Shown: piece after piece, positions 1-10,032 of the stretch | How positions within the stretch are numbered: position 1 is the stretch's first letter | Layout of the letters: every line of letters begins with the position of its first letter | NCBI RefSeq assembly: GCF_016919245.1 | Contig: NZ_JAFEJA010000001.1 | Coordinates: 2,390,001-2,454,000 of the forward strand | Source: Streptomyces zhihengii | GTDB taxonomy: Bacteria; Actinomycetota; Actinomycetes; Streptomycetales; Streptomycetaceae | Direction of reading: 5' to 3' | DNA length: 64,000 nt | Notes under the pieces: generated by a model | Database searches by the model: none | Told to the model about the DNA's origin: nothing | What the model saw: only the letters and a program-made list of their open reading frames with translations | Made by a program: the position numbers and the translations under genes

Positions 1-1344
1 GTAACCGGCCTGGACCTTGCCGACGATCCGGGCCTTGCCGTCGACGAGGTCGACGACGACGCCGTCCTCGGCGATCACGATGTGGTCCTTCGGCACTCCG
101 GTGAGCGCGCCCAGTTCGGCGTTGGCGCGCAGGTGGCGCCACTCGCCGTGCACCGGCATCAGGTTCTTCGGCTTGCAGATGTTGTAGAAGTACAGCAGCT
201 CGCCGGCCGAGGCGTGGCCCGAGACGTGCACCTTGGCATTGCCCTTGTGGACGACGTTCGCGCCCCAGCGGGTCAGACCGTTGATCACGCGGTAGACCGC
301 GTTCTCGTTGCCCGGGATGAGCGACGAGGCCAGGATGACGGTGTCTCCCTGGACGATGCGGATCTGGTGGTCGCGGTTGGCCATCCGGGACAGTGCGGCC
401 ATGGGCTCGCCCTGGGATCCGGTGCAGACGAGCACGACCTCGTGGTCCGGCAGGTCGTCGAGCGTCTTGACGTCGACGACGAGGCCGGCCGGGACCCGCA
501 GATAGCCCAGGTCACGGGCGATGCCCATGTTGCGGACCATCGATCGGCCGACGAAGGCGACCCGCCTGCCGTACTCGTGGGCGGCGTCCAGGATCTGCTG
601 GATGCGGTGCACATGGCTGGCGAAGCTGGCGACGATGATGCGCTTCTGCGCGTTGGCGAAGACCGTGCGCAGCACGTTGGAGATGTCGCGCTCCGGCGGG
701 ACGAAGCCCGGGACCTCGGCGTTGGTCGAGTCCGACAGCAGGAGGTCGATGCCCTCCTCGCTGAGCCGTGCGAAGGCGTGCAGGTCGGTGAGCCTGCGGT
801 CCAGCGGGAGCTGGTCCATCTTGAAGTCGCCGGTGTGGACGACCATGCCCGCGGGGGTGCGGATGGCGACGGCCAGCGCGTCCGGGATGGAGTGGTTGAC
901 CGCGATGAATTCGCAGTCGAAGGGCCCGATGCGCTCGCGGTGGCCTTCGGTGACCTCCAGCGTGTAGGGGCGGATGCGGTGCTCCTGGAGCTTGGCCTCG
1001 ATCAGGGCGAGGGTCAGCTTGGAGCCGATCAGCGGGATGTCCGGCTTCAGCCGGAGCAGGAACGGGACGCCGCCGATGTGGTCCTCGTGCCCGTGGGTCA
1101 GGACGATGCCCTCGATGTCGTCGAGGCGGTTCCGGAGGGTGGTGAAGTCCGGCAGGATCAGGTCGATGCCGGGCTGCTCCTCCTCGGGGAAGAGGACGCC
1201 GCAGTCGACGACGAGCAGGCGGCCGTCGTACTCGAAGACCGTCATGTTGCGGCCGATCTCGCCGAGACCGCCCAGCGGGGTGACGCGCAGTCCGCCCTTG
1301 GGAAGCTTCGGCGGTGCGCCGAGTTCGGGATGCGGATGACTCAA
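1..1344 (-). CDS. rnj: Ribonuclease J (3' end beyond the window)
   Basis: Metallo-beta-lactamase/beta-CASP ribonuclease, a family with 5'-to-3' exonuclease and endonuclease activity in mRNA turnover and rRNA maturation. The first 448 residues are present; the family is about 560 aa, so the C-terminal part lies outside the window. The metal-binding motif THGHEDHIGG is seen about 85 residues from the start, and an N-terminal GGLGEIGRNM segment is typical of the family. The start is TTG at 1344 (reading S-H-P-H-P-E-L), with a GAGGAG ribosome site at 1351-1356. The gene follows dapA on the same strand after a 137-bp gap that holds an inverted repeat. Adjacency of rnj and dapA is standard in actinomycetes. 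Identification is confident; only the C-terminus is unseen. Confidence 0.96.
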   Translation of the reverse strand, partial: MSHPHPELGAPPKLPKGGLRVTPLGGLGEIGRNMTVFEYDGRLLVVDCGVLFPEEEQPGIDLILPDFTTLRNRLDDIEGIVLTHGHEDHIGGVPFLLRLKPDIPLIGSKLTLALIEAKLQEHRIRPYTLEVTEGHRERIGPFDCEFIAVNHSIPDALAVAIRTPAGMVVHTGDFKMDQLPLDRRLTDLHAFARLSEEGIDLLLSDSTNAEVPGFVPPERDISNVLRTVFANAQKRIIVASFASHVHRIQQILDAAHEYGRRVAFVGRSMVRNMGIARDLGYLRVPAGLVVDVKTLDDLPDHEVVLVCTGSQGEPMAALSRMANRDHQIRIVQGDTVILASSLIPGNENAVYRVINGLTRWGANVVHKGNAKVHVSGHASAGELLYFYNICKPKNLMPVHGEWRHLRANAELGALTGVPKDHIVIAEDGVVVDLVDGKARIVGKVQAGY

Positions 1345-1362
1345 AAGACTCTCCTCACCACA

Positions 1363-1393
1363 TACGCCACGTACCGCAGAGGCACGTGGCGTA
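1363..1393 (-). promoter_or_regulatory. Inverted repeat in the rnj 5' region
   Basis: TACGCCACGT at 1363-1372 and its exact complement ACGTGGCGTA at 1384-1393 form a 10-bp stem with an 11-nt loop. It lies just upstream of the rnj ribosome site and about 90 nt after the dapA stop. It could be an intergenic processing hairpin, a weak terminator or an operator. No U-tract follows it. The role is inferred. Confidence 0.5.
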
Positions 1394-1481
1394 CATGACA
1401 TTCGTGCACTTGCTGTTGTCAGTTTCCGGCCGGGTCCGGGTGTCGGCGGTGTGCCGTGGCGGTCGCGCCGGCCGGTTTCGC

Positions 1482-2405
1482 CTATTCAGTTGTGAAGTCT
1501 GTGTCCTTGAGCTGTACCCCGCCCGCGGCCAGGTCGAGCTTGAGCTGCCGGGTTTCTTCCGGGGAAAGGCCGACGAGCGGCAGCCGGAGCGGGCCGGCGG
1601 GCAGTCCCTGGAGGGTGAGCGCGGCCTTGGAGGTGATCACGCCCTGGGTGCGGAACATCCCGGTGAAGACGGGGAGCAGCTTCTGGTGGATCTCCGTCGC
1701 CTTCTGGACGTCGCCGCCGCGGTGGGCGTCGAGCAGTGCGCGCAGCTCCGGGGTGACGACGTGGCCGACCACGGAGACGAAGCCGACGGCGCCGACGGAC
1801 AGCAGCGGCAGGTTCAGCATGTCGTCGCCCGAGTACCAGGCGAGACCGCTGCGGGCGATGGCCCAGCTCGCGCGGCCGAGGTCGCCCTTGGCGTCCTTGT
1901 TGGCGACGATCCGCGGGTGGGCGGCGAGGCGGACGATCGTCTCGGTGTCGATCGGGACGCCGCTGCGGCCGGGGATGTCGTAGAGCATGACGGGCAGTTC
2001 CGTCGCGTCGGCGATGGCCGAGAAGTGGCGGAACAGGCCCTCCTGCGGGGGCTTGTTGTAGTAGGGCGTCACGGCCAGCAGGCCGTGTGCGCCGGCGCGC
2101 TCGGCGGCGCGGGCGAGCTCGACGCTGTGGCGGGTGTCGTTGGTGCCGATGCCGGCGACGATGTGCGCACGGTCTCCGACGGCTTCCAGGACCGCTCGTA
2201 CGAGCTGGTCTTTCTCCGCGTCGCTGGTGGTGGGCGACTCGCCGGTGGTCCCGTTGAGGATCAGACCGTCGTTGCCCACGTCCACGAGGTGGGCGGCGAG
2301 GCGCTGGGCGCCGTCGAGGTCGAGAGCGCCGTCCGCCGTGAAGGGCGTGACCATGGCGGTGAGGACCCGGCCGAAGGGGGTCTGCGGAGTGGAGATCGGA
2401 GCCAT
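1482..2405 (-). CDS. dapA: 4-hydroxy-tetrahydrodipicolinate synthase
   Basis: Class I aldolase that condenses pyruvate with aspartate semialdehyde in the lysine/diaminopimelate pathway, supplying meso/LL-DAP for peptidoglycan. The protein has 307 residues, normal for the family. The Schiff-base lysine is in the NKDAKGD segment, the pyruvate-binding GTTGESPTT is near residue 45, and the catalytic tyrosine is in PYYNKPPQ. The start chosen is ATG 2405 (MAPISTPQ). An upstream in-frame GTG at 2414 would add a rare TTA codon, which makes it less likely. The partner dapB lies 2.6 kb away on the same strand. thyX lies upstream, separated by a hairpin. Confidence 0.96.
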   Translation of the reverse strand: MAPISTPQTPFGRVLTAMVTPFTADGALDLDGAQRLAAHLVDVGNDGLILNGTTGESPTTSDAEKDQLVRAVLEAVGDRAHIVAGIGTNDTRHSVELARAAERAGAHGLLAVTPYYNKPPQEGLFRHFSAIADATELPVMLYDIPGRSGVPIDTETIVRLAAHPRIVANKDAKGDLGRASWAIARSGLAWYSGDDMLNLPLLSVGAVGFVSVVGHVVTPELRALLDAHRGGDVQKATEIHQKLLPVFTGMFRTQGVITSKAALTLQGLPAGPLRLPLVGLSPEETRQLKLDLAAGGVQLKDTDFTTE

Positions 2406-2478
2406 GGGTAACACGCTACTCGCTGCTCAGTGCAGGGTGTCCCCTCGGGGGACGTGACGTACGACGTGGCATGGGGAA

Positions 2479-2516
2479 CCCGGCACTGCCTGCTCGGGGG
2501 TTCAAGCAGTGCCGGG
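2479..2516 (-). terminator. Hairpin downstream of thyX
   Basis: CCCGGCACTGC at 2479-2489 pairs perfectly with GCAGTGCCGGG at 2506-2516 (11 bp, 16-nt loop). It lies in the 188-bp gap between the thyX stop and the dapA start, so it probably ends the thyX transcript. There is no U-tract, as is usual in Streptomyces. Confidence 0.65.
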
Positions 2517-2593
2517 CCCGTTTGATCAGCCTAGATGAACTTTACGAAACGCCGCAATACGGACACTTCGCCACAAGGTGCGCACACCTGTAC

Positions 2594-3334
2594 CTACGGA
2601 GCGATCCGGCCGTTGGCGTTGAACGCCGCGTAGGTCAGCGGCATGAGCTTCGCCCAGTGCTGCTCCATCCTCTCGCCCACCATCTCGATCTCCCGCTGCG
2701 GGAACGAGGGCACCTTCGCGTCCTCGTGCTGGGTGCGCAGGCCGAGGAAGTGCATCAGCGAGCGCGCGTTGCACGTGGCGTACATGGACGAGAAGAGGCC
2801 GACCGGGAGCACCGCGCGGGCCACCTCGCGGGCGACGCCGGCGGCGAGCATCTCCTGGTACGCCTCGTACGCCCGGACGTAGGAGTCCTCCATCACCCGG
2901 CCGGTCAGCTCCTGCTGCGCCTCGGTGCCCTCGACGAAGACGTACTTGCCGGGGCGGCCCTCCTGGACGAGCTTGCGCTCGGCGCCGGGGACGTAGAAGA
3001 CCGGGTCCAGCTCCCTGTAGCGGCCGGACTCCTCGTTGTAGGACCAGCCGACGCGGTGGCGCATGAACTCGCGGAAGACGAAGATCGGGGCGCTGATGAA
3101 GAAGGTCATCGAGTTGTGCTCGAACGGGCTGCCGTGCCGGTCCCGCATCAGGTAGTTGATGAGCCCCTTGGAACGCTCGGGGTCCTTCGAGAGCTCGTCG
3201 AGCGACTGCTCACCCGCGGTGGAGACCCGGGCGGCCCACAGCACGTCGGAGTCGCCGGCGGTGTGCTTCACCAGCTCGACCGTGACATCACTGCGGAAGC
3301 TGGGCTTGACGTTCTCTGCGGGGGTCTCGCTCAC
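2594..3334 (-). CDS. thyX: Flavin-dependent thymidylate synthase
   Basis: Makes dTMP from dUMP using FAD, NADPH and methylenetetrahydrofolate, independently of ThyA-type enzymes. The ThyX signature RHR...S is visible as RHRVGWSYNEESGRY. The C-terminal region with ARSLMHFLGLR contains the conserved substrate-binding Arg and Ser. The length is 246 aa, normal for actinomycete ThyX. The start chosen is GTG 3334 (VSETPAEN), because GGAAGGA lies 6 nt upstream. A longer reading from 3373 has no such site. The gene is monocistronic, with a hairpin downstream. Confidence 0.96.
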   Translation of the reverse strand: MSETPAENVKPSFRSDVTVELVKHTAGDSDVLWAARVSTAGEQSLDELSKDPERSKGLINYLMRDRHGSPFEHNSMTFFISAPIFVFREFMRHRVGWSYNEESGRYRELDPVFYVPGAERKLVQEGRPGKYVFVEGTEAQQELTGRVMEDSYVRAYEAYQEMLAAGVAREVARAVLPVGLFSSMYATCNARSLMHFLGLRTQHEDAKVPSFPQREIEMVGERMEQHWAKLMPLTYAAFNANGRIAP

Positions 3335-3473
3335 CGGCGGTCCTTCCAATTGCGTCGCTCGGGCGGCGACCACTCTACGGCGCGCCGGGAGAGGCGAGGG
3401 GCCCGGCAGGCGCCCCCAGGTGTCGTTGGGCCGATCCGGGGAATTCGGGCACCAAACGACGCGTATGCACGTC

Positions 3474-3518
3474 TGTACGGATAGAAGCGTTCCGCTGTGT
3501 ACGGATGACAGCGTTCCG
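3474..3518 (+). repeat. Two direct copies of a 21-bp repeat
   Basis: Two 21-nt copies at 3474-3494 and 3498-3518 share TGTACGGAT and AGCGTTCCG and differ only in the three central bases. Their offset is 24 nt. They sit 44 nt upstream of the next + strand gene, so they could be a tandem operator or a small duplication. Confidence 0.6.
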
Positions 3519-3561
3519 TCCCGAACCCCGCAAGGCCCGAATCCCGCAAGGAGAGTCCCTG

Positions 3562-3801
3562 ATGTTCCGGCGCGAGGCCGTCCCGTTCACGTTCGTCGCC
3601 GAGGCCGACGCGTTCCGCAGCAATGTCGCTCCCCCGCCCAGGGAGCGGGCCAGTGCCTCGCAGGTGGTGGCGCGCACGATGATCGGGCTCACCGTGGTGG
3701 CCGGGCTCGTCGGCTCGCTGCTGCTCGGCATGCCCGCCCTGGAGTCGGGCACCTCCTCGCCGGGGCACTCGCAGTCGTCGGAGGCCTCGGACCGCCGCTG
3801 A
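3562..3801 (+). CDS. Small single-pass membrane protein, unknown function
   Basis: A 79-aa protein starting MFRREAVPFTF, preceded by an AAGGAGAG ribosome site. The first 30 residues are polar (FVAEADAFRSN...PPPRERASA). They are followed by one hydrophobic segment (about residues 42-60) and a Ser-rich tail. A protein like this is conserved next to thyX in streptomycetes, but no function is known to me. The gene is followed 100 nt later by another membrane protein on the same strand. A weak 7-bp hairpin (3803-3828) lies right after the stop. The upstream tandem repeat suggests its own regulation. Confidence 0.75.
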   Translation: MFRREAVPFTFVAEADAFRSNVAPPPRERASASQVVARTMIGLTVVAGLVGSLLLGMPALESGTSSPGHSQSSEASDRR

Positions 3802-3900
3802 GCCACCCCCATGGCCCCCCAGGGGTGGTCCCGTCCGGAGCACCTCGGTAGCCTCACCGGGCACAGCCGAATCAAGCGTGCTGGTGAGTGAGGATCGCTC

Positions 3901-4449
3901 GTGCCCCTGCCCTTCCTGACGGCCGACCGTGCTTTCGACGCGCAAGCGGACGACATCGCGCTGCCCTTCGACGACCACGACCGCTGGCGGCGCCCGTACC
4001 GCCCGGGGCCGTGGCGGGTCGGAGCCGCGGCGCTGGTGCTGCTGCTGGCGTCGTTCGTGCTGATGGCCTCCATGATCATCGCGTTCGCCGGGGCCCTGTC
4101 CGGCGCCGCCGTCTGCATGGCGCTCGGTGCGCTCATCGTCCTGGTGGCCCTGCGGCTGCTGCGGATGGGCACCTGGGTGAGCCGGCACGGGGTGCGGCGG
4201 GTCGCGTTCTTCACGACCTCGACCGTCGCCTGGAACCGCTCGACCGCGCTGCGGACGGTGCAGCAGCCGGTGCGCTGGCTCGGTCTGCCGCGCACGGTGC
4301 AGGGGCAGGCGCTGCTCCTGGTCACCCGTGACGGCAACCCCGTCCCGCTGATGACGGACCACGACGCCGACTTCCTGTCGCGCCTGGAGGCGTTCGACCG
4401 GGCGGCCGACACCGTCGAGGCGTGGGGCGCCGAGTACCGGGCCGGCTGA
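3901..4449 (+). CDS. Two-helix membrane protein, probably PH-like domain
   Basis: A 182-aa protein starting at GTG 3901. About 45 polar residues are followed by two adjacent hydrophobic helices (about 46-66 and 68-88). A cytosolic C-terminal half starts with WVSRHGVRRVAFFTTSTVAWNRSTALRTV. This pattern, with two helices before a beta-rich segment containing a conserved Trp and W-N-R-S, resembles small bacterial PH-domain membrane proteins. I assign that fold with modest confidence. The specific role is unknown. It ends against a strong bidirectional hairpin. Confidence 0.72.
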   Translation: MPLPFLTADRAFDAQADDIALPFDDHDRWRRPYRPGPWRVGAAALVLLLASFVLMASMIIAFAGALSGAAVCMALGALIVLVALRLLRMGTWVSRHGVRRVAFFTTSTVAWNRSTALRTVQQPVRWLGLPRTVQGQALLLVTRDGNPVPLMTDHDADFLSRLEAFDRAADTVEAWGAEYRAG

Positions 4450-4474
4450 CACCCCCGGCACCCGTACACACGAA

Positions 4475-4524
4475 GCGAAACGGACCGGTCCGGGCGGCTC
4501 ACCGCCCGGACCGGTCCGTTTCGC
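4475..4524. terminator. Perfect 23-bp bidirectional terminator hairpin
   Basis: 4475-4497 is exactly complementary to 4502-4524, with a 4-nt loop. The stem starts GCGAAACGGACC and has an A-rich/T-rich foot, so it can serve both converging genes (the + membrane protein ending at 4449 and the - gene ending at 4548). Confidence 0.88.
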
Positions 4525-4547
4525 ATGCCCTCCGCGCCGCCGGACGG

Positions 4548-5000
4548 TCAGCCGGGGACGGGCTTGCCGTCGTGGAGTGCGATGGCCCGCTGCATAGCCC
4601 GCCGGGCCCGCGGCGTGTCACGGGCGTCGTGGTACGCCACGGCGAGCCGGAACCAGCAGCGCCAGTCGTCCGGGGAGTCCTCCGTCTCGGCGCGGCGCCT
4701 GTCGAAGACGGCGTCGGCGGAGTCCCGGTCGATCCGGCCGGCCGGGGTGCGGACGAGTTCGTCGACGGGCAGGCCGCCCTCCGCGTCCAGCTCCGCGGCG
4801 AGCTGGTTGGCGCGGGTGACGAACCGGGTGTTCTTCCAGAGGAACCAGACACCGATCACCGGCAGGATCAGCACCGCGGCACCGAAGACGACGGTGAGGG
4901 CGGTGCCCTGGCGGAGGAGCATCACGCCGCGGCTGCCGGCCAGGACGAAGTAGACGACCAGGACGGCCGCCGTGACGAAGTAGGTGATCTTTGCGCGCAT
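4548..5000 (-). CDS. Membrane protein with TPR-like tail, unknown function
   Basis: A 150-aa protein. The N-terminus holds two hydrophobic helices (about residues 7-24 and 35-55). The C-terminal third has a TPR-like helix pair with CWFRLAVAYHDARDTPRARRAMQRAIAL. It lies 12 nt downstream of dapB on the same strand and is probably co-transcribed. The family is common in streptomycetes beside dapB but has no known activity. It probably scaffolds protein contacts at the membrane; that is inference. Confidence 0.8.
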   Translation of the reverse strand: MRAKITYFVTAAVLVVYFVLAGSRGVMLLRQGTALTVVFGAAVLILPVIGVWFLWKNTRFVTRANQLAAELDAEGGLPVDELVRTPAGRIDRDSADAVFDRRRAETEDSPDDWRCWFRLAVAYHDARDTPRARRAMQRAIALHDGKPVPG

Positions 5001-5012
5001 CCGAGGTACCGG

Positions 5013-5777
<765 letters not shown>

Positions 5778-5784
5778 TTACCGG

Positions 5785-7164
5785 TTAGGAGACCGCTTCG
5801 TGCAGGCGGTCGGCCTGCTTGTCCTTCAAGGGGCCGATGACCGACAGCGACGGACGCTGCCCCAGCACGTCCCCGGCCACCGCGCGCACCTCGTCGGGCG
5901 TGACCGCGGATATCCGGGCGAGCATCTCGTCGACCGACATCTGGGTGCCCCAGCACAGCTCGCTCTTGCCGATGCGGTTCATCAGCGCGCCGGTGTCCTC
6001 CAGGCCGAGGACCGTGGAGCCGGAGAGCTGGCCGATCGCCCGGCCGATCTCCTCGTCGGAAAGGCCCTCCGAGGCCACCCGGTCCAGCTCGCCTCGGCAG
6101 ATCTTCAGCACGTCGTGGACCTGGCTGGGCCGGCAGCCTGCGTAGACGCCGAAGAGGCCGGTGTCGGCGAAGCCCGAGGTGTACGAGTACACGCTGTAGG
6201 CGAGGCCCCGCTTCTCGCGGACCTCCTGGAACAGCCGGGAGGACATGCCGCCGCCGAGCGCCGTGTTGAGCACCCCGAGCGCCCAGCGGCGGTCGTCGGT
6301 GCGGGCCAGGCCGGGCATGCCGAGGACGACATGGGCCTGCTCCGTCCGGCGGTTCAGGTGCTCCACCCGGCCCGCGGTGCGCAGGGCGCGCCGTCCGTCG
6401 CGGGGCGCGATCGGCACGGCGTCCGTGCGGTCGAGCGCGCCGGCGCGCTCGAAGGCGCGGCGGACCTGGCGCACGACCGTGGCGTGGTCGACGTTGCCCG
6501 CGGCCGCGACCACCAGATGGGTGGGGTCGTAGTGCTTGCGGTAGAAGCGGCGGACCCGGTCGGCGGTCAGGGCGTTCACCGTGTCGACGGTGCCGAGGAC
6601 CGGGCGGCCCAGCGGGGTGTCGCCGTACATGGTGTGCGCGAACAGGTCGTGCACGCAGTCGCCCGGATCGTCCTCCGTCATCGCGATCTCCTCGAGGATG
6701 ACGCCGCGCTCGGCGTCCACGTCCTCCTGGAGGATCAGCGACCCGGTGAGCATGTCGCACACCACGTCGATGGCGAGCGGCAGGTCCGTGTCGAGCACGC
6801 GTGCGTAGTAGCACGTGTACTCCTTGGCCGTGAACGCGTTCATCTCGCCGCCGACGGCGTCGATAGCGGAGGAGATGTCCAGCGCGGAGCGGCGGCGGGT
6901 GCCCTTGAACAGCAGGTGTTCGAGGTAGTGGGTGGCGCCGCCGAGGGAGGGCGTCTCGTCGCGGGAGCCGACGTGCGCCCAGATGCCGAAGGTGGCGGAG
7001 CGCACCGACGGCAGGGTCTCGGTGACGACGCGCAGACCGCCGGGCAGGACCGTGCGGCGGACGGTGCCGATGCCGTCCTTGCCCTTGAGCAGTGTTTGGG
7101 TACGGGCGACGGCCCGCGCCTCCGAGGAGGTGCGGGCCGTCGCCTGCGGACTACGGGACGTCAC
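5785..7164 (-). CDS. M16-family zinc metallopeptidase
   Basis: A 459-aa pitrilysin/processing-peptidase-type protease. The inverted zinc motif HxxEH is visible as HYLEH at residues 79-83, with a downstream acidic stretch ([11 protein letters not shown]) supplying the third ligand. The C-terminal half contains [17 protein letters not shown], typical of the second M16 domain. There is no signal peptide, so it is probably cytoplasmic. The start ATG overlaps the pnp stop by 4 nt, which means translational coupling. The conserved pnp-M16 arrangement is widespread in actinobacteria, but the substrate is not established. Confidence 0.93.
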   Translation of the reverse strand: MTSRSPQATARTSSEARAVARTQTLLKGKDGIGTVRRTVLPGGLRVVTETLPSVRSATFGIWAHVGSRDETPSLGGATHYLEHLLFKGTRRRSALDISSAIDAVGGEMNAFTAKEYTCYYARVLDTDLPLAIDVVCDMLTGSLILQEDVDAERGVILEEIAMTEDDPGDCVHDLFAHTMYGDTPLGRPVLGTVDTVNALTADRVRRFYRKHYDPTHLVVAAAGNVDHATVVRQVRRAFERAGALDRTDAVPIAPRDGRRALRTAGRVEHLNRRTEQAHVVLGMPGLARTDDRRWALGVLNTALGGGMSSRLFQEVREKRGLAYSVYSYTSGFADTGLFGVYAGCRPSQVHDVLKICRGELDRVASEGLSDEEIGRAIGQLSGSTVLGLEDTGALMNRIGKSELCWGTQMSVDEMLARISAVTPDEVRAVAGDVLGQRPSLSVIGPLKDKQADRLHEAVS

Positions 7165-9401
7165 TTGTCGGTGCCCCCGGCGGAGCCGTCGTCCGATGCC
7201 GTCTTCTTCTCGTCGCCCTCTTCGCCCTCGACCACGGGGATGAGGGAGAGCTTGCCGCGGGAGTCGATCTCGGCGATCTCGACCTGGACCTTGGCGCCCA
7301 CACCGAGCACGTCCTCGACGTTCTCCACGCGCTTGCCGCCGGCGAGCTTGCGGATCTGCGAGATGTGCAGCAGGCCGTCCTTGCCGGGCATCAGGGAGAC
7401 GAACGCGCCGAAGGTCGTCGTCTTCACGACGGTGCCCAGGTAGCGCTCGCCGACCTCCGGCATGGTCGGGTTGGCGATGCCGTTGATCGTGGCGCGGGCG
7501 GCCTCGGCCTGCGAGCCCTGGGCGGCACCGATGTAGATGGTGCCGTCGTCCTCGATCGTGATGTCGGCGCCGGTGTCCTCCTGGATCTGGTTGATCATCT
7601 TGCCCTTGGGGCCGATGACCTCGCCGATCTTGTCCACGGGGATCTTGACGGTGATGATCCGCGGGGCGTTGGGGGACATCTCGTCCGGGACGTCGATGGC
7701 CTCGTTCATCACGTCCAGGATGTGCAGACGCGCGTCACGGGCCTGCTTCAGCGCGGCGGCCAGGACCGAGGCGGGGATGCCGTCGAGCTTGGTGTCGAGC
7801 TGGAGCGCGGTGACGAAGGTCTTGGTGCCGGCGACCTTGAAGTCCATGTCACCGAAGGCGTCCTCCGCACCGAGGATGTCGGTGAGGGCGACGTAGTGGG
7901 TCTGGCCCTCGATCTCCTCGGAGATCAGGCCCATGGCGATACCGGCGACGGGGGCCTTCAGCGGCACACCGGCGTTCAGCAGCGACATGGTGGAGGCGCA
8001 GACCGAGCCCATGGACGTCGAGCCGTTGGAGCCCAGCGCCTCGGAGACCTGGCGGATCGCGTAGGGGAACTCCTCGCGCGTCGGCAGCACCGGCACGATG
8101 GCGCGCTCGGCGAGCGCGCCGTGGCCGATCTCGCGGCGCTTGGGCGAGCCCACGCGGCCGGTCTCACCGACGGAGTACGGCGGGAAGTTGTAGTTGTGCA
8201 TGTAGCGCTTGCGGGTCACCGGGGAGAGGGTGTCCAGCTGCTGCTCCATGCGGAGCATGTTGAGGGTGGTGACGCCCAGGATCTGGGTCTCGCCACGCTC
8301 GAACAGCGCCGAGCCGTGCACGCGCGGGATGGCCTCGACCTCGGCGGCGAGCGTACGGATGTCCGTGATGCCGCGGCCGTCGATGCGGACCTTGTCCTTG
8401 ATGATCCGCTCGCGGACCAGCTTCTTGGTCAGCGCGCGGTAGGCCCCGGCGATCTCCTTCTCGCGGCCCTCGAAGGCCGGGAGGAGCTTCTCGGCGGCGA
8501 GCTCCTTGATGCGGTCGAGCTCGGTCTCGCGCTCCTGCTTGCCGGCGATGGTGAGCGCCTGGGCGAGCTCGCTCTTGACCGCGGAGGTCAGCGCCTCCAG
8601 GACGTCGTCCTGGTAGTCGAGGAAGACCGGGAACTCGCCGGTGGGCTTGGCGGCCTTGGCGGCGAGGTCGGCCTGCGCCTTGCACAGGACCTTGATGAAG
8701 GGCTTCGCGGCCTCGAGACCGGCGGCGACGACCTCCTCGGTCGGCGCCTCGGCGCCGCCCTTGACGAGCTCGATCGTCTTCTCGGTGGCCTCGGCCTCGA
8801 CCATCATGATCGCGACGTCGCCGTCCTCCAGGACGCGGCCCGCGACGACCATGTCGAAGACGGCGTCCTCGAGCTCGGTGTGCGTCGGGAAGGCGACCCA
8901 CTGGCCCTTGATCAGCGCGACACGGGTGCCGCCGATGGGGCCGGAGAAGGGCAGGCCGGCGAGCTGCGTGGAGCAGGAGGCGGCGTTGATCGCGATCACG
9001 TCGTAGAGGTGATCGGGGTTGAGCGCCATGATCGTCTCGACGATCTGGATCTCGTTGCGCAGGCCCTTCTTGAAGGAGGGGCGCAGCGGGCGGTCGATCA
9101 GGCGGCAGGTGAGGATCGCGTCCTCGGAGGGGCGGCCCTCCCGGCGGAAGAAGGAGCCGGGGATCTTGCCGGCCGCGTACATCCGCTCCTCGACGTCCAC
9201 CGTGAGGGGGAAGAAGTCGAGCTGGTCCTTGGGCTTCTTGGAGGCGGTGGTGGCCGAGAGCACCATGGTGTCGTCGTCCAGGTACGCCACGGCGGAGCCG
9301 GCGGCCTGCTTGGCGAGGCGGCCCGTCTCGAAGCGGATGGTGCGGGTGCCGAAGGTGCCGTTGTCGATGACGGCCTCGGCGTAGTGGGTCTCGTTCTCCA
9401 C
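7161..9401 (-). CDS. pnp: Polynucleotide phosphorylase
   Basis: A 3'-5' phosphorolytic exoribonuclease and polymerase; in Streptomyces the enzyme has also been called guanosine pentaphosphate synthetase I. It is 746 aa long. Two RNase PH-like domains are separated by an alpha-helical domain, then come a KH domain ([20 protein letters not shown]) and an S1 domain ([33 protein letters not shown]). The C-terminus is an acidic Lys/Ser tail. The start is GTG 9401, preceded by GTAGGAGA. It lies downstream of rpsO with a 281-nt spacer carrying two hairpins. The rpsO-pnp pairing is classic, and in Streptomyces this intergenic RNA is known to be processed by RNase III. Confidence 0.98.
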   Translation of the reverse strand: MENETHYAEAVIDNGTFGTRTIRFETGRLAKQAAGSAVAYLDDDTMVLSATTASKKPKDQLDFFPLTVDVEERMYAAGKIPGSFFRREGRPSEDAILTCRLIDRPLRPSFKKGLRNEIQIVETIMALNPDHLYDVIAINAASCSTQLAGLPFSGPIGGTRVALIKGQWVAFPTHTELEDAVFDMVVAGRVLEDGDVAIMMVEAEATEKTIELVKGGAEAPTEEVVAAGLEAAKPFIKVLCKAQADLAAKAAKPTGEFPVFLDYQDDVLEALTSAVKSELAQALTIAGKQERETELDRIKELAAEKLLPAFEGREKEIAGAYRALTKKLVRERIIKDKVRIDGRGITDIRTLAAEVEAIPRVHGSALFERGETQILGVTTLNMLRMEQQLDTLSPVTRKRYMHNYNFPPYSVGETGRVGSPKRREIGHGALAERAIVPVLPTREEFPYAIRQVSEALGSNGSTSMGSVCASTMSLLNAGVPLKAPVAGIAMGLISEEIEGQTHYVALTDILGAEDAFGDMDFKVAGTKTFVTALQLDTKLDGIPASVLAAALKQARDARLHILDVMNEAIDVPDEMSPNAPRIITVKIPVDKIGEVIGPKGKMINQIQEDTGADITIEDDGTIYIGAAQGSQAEAARATINGIANPTMPEVGERYLGTVVKTTTFGAFVSLMPGKDGLLHISQIRKLAGGKRVENVEDVLGVGAKVQVEIAEIDSRGKLSLIPVVEGEEGDEKKTASDDGSAGGTDK

Positions 9402-9429
9402 TAGCGATGTCTCCTACGTTCGTCTTTTC

Positions 9430-9454
9430 GTCCGCCGCCCGTGTGGCGGCGGAC
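9430..9454 (-). promoter_or_regulatory. pnp leader hairpin
   Basis: GTCCGCCGCC at 9430-9439 and GGCGGCGGAC at 9445-9454 form a perfect 10-bp stem with a 5-nt loop, about 29 nt upstream of the pnp start. It may mark RNase III cleavage or autoregulation of PNPase, as seen for pnp leaders in other bacteria. That role is inferred here. Confidence 0.55.
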
Positions 9455-9642
9455 CGTCTGCGGGAGAAGCGCCTTGTGTGCGGGCCGGTCTTCGATCGAA
9501 GCACCCGGTTCTGTGTCGTCCGGGGGCCACTACCGAGGACCGGCGGCGATCAGGCGTCTTCTCGCGCGCCGAATGGTGCGTTGTGTGACCAGACTAAGTG
9601 CCGTGCCGTACGTCGCGCACGCACAGACGCATGTACGGCAAA

Positions 9643-9671
9643 GGGAGCGGTCCCTGTCGGGAACCGCTCCC
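9643..9671 (-). terminator. rpsO-pnp intergenic hairpin (attenuator)
   Basis: GGGAGCGG at 9643-9650 pairs with CCGCTCCC at 9664-9671, and the stem continues after a one-base bulge (TCCC with GGGA). It begins 12 nt after the rpsO stop. It probably works as a partial terminator/RNase III site that sets the rpsO to pnp ratio. Confidence 0.75.
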
Positions 9672-9682
9672 CTGCGTGCGAG

Positions 9683-9973
9683 CTACTTGGCGCCGCCGGC
9701 CGCACCGCGGCGGATGCCGAGGCGGTCGACCAGCGTACGGAAGCGCTGGATGTCCTTCTTGGCCAGGTACTGCAGAAGGCGGCGACGCTGGCCGACGAGG
9801 ATCAGCAGACCACGACGGGAGTGGTGGTCGTGCTTGTGCGTCTTGAGGTGCTCGGTCAGGTCCGAGATGCGGCGGGACAGCATCGCGACCTGGACCTCGG
9901 GGGAGCCGGTGTCGCCCTCCTTGGTGCCGAACTCGCTGATGAGCTGCTTCTTCGTAGCGGCGTCGAGAGACAC
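9683..9973 (-). CDS. rpsO: 30S ribosomal protein S15
   Basis: Small-subunit protein that binds 16S rRNA early in assembly. It has 96 residues and the family features [33 protein letters not shown] and LLQYL. The C-terminal tail [11 protein letters not shown] is slightly longer than in E. coli. The start is GTG 9973 ([10 protein letters not shown]), with GAGGAG about 7 nt upstream. A longer in-frame reading covers the leader and is not coding. The gene is first in the rpsO-pnp-M16-dapB series. Confidence 0.98.
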   Translation of the reverse strand: MSLDAATKKQLISEFGTKEGDTGSPEVQVAMLSRRISDLTEHLKTHKHDHHSRRGLLILVGQRRRLLQYLAKKDIQRFRTLVDRLGIRRGAAGGAK

Positions 9974-10010
9974 TCGGTACTCCTCATGATGTTCTGTGCG
10001 CCCGCGAGTG

Positions 10011-10032
10011 CCCCTGGTCTTGGTCTCAGGGG
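10011..10032 (-). promoter_or_regulatory. Hairpin in the rpsO leader
   Basis: CCCCTG at 10011-10016 and CAGGGG at 10027-10032 form a 6-bp stem with a 10-nt loop, about 38 nt upstream of the rpsO start. Ribosomal protein S15 autoregulates through leader RNAs in several phyla. This could be part of such an element, but only the single stem is clear. Confidence 0.35.

Noticed and set aside
2406..2414. Longer dapA starting at GTG 2414
   Set aside because: It would add M-L-P with a rare TTA codon, and family proteins begin at MAP.
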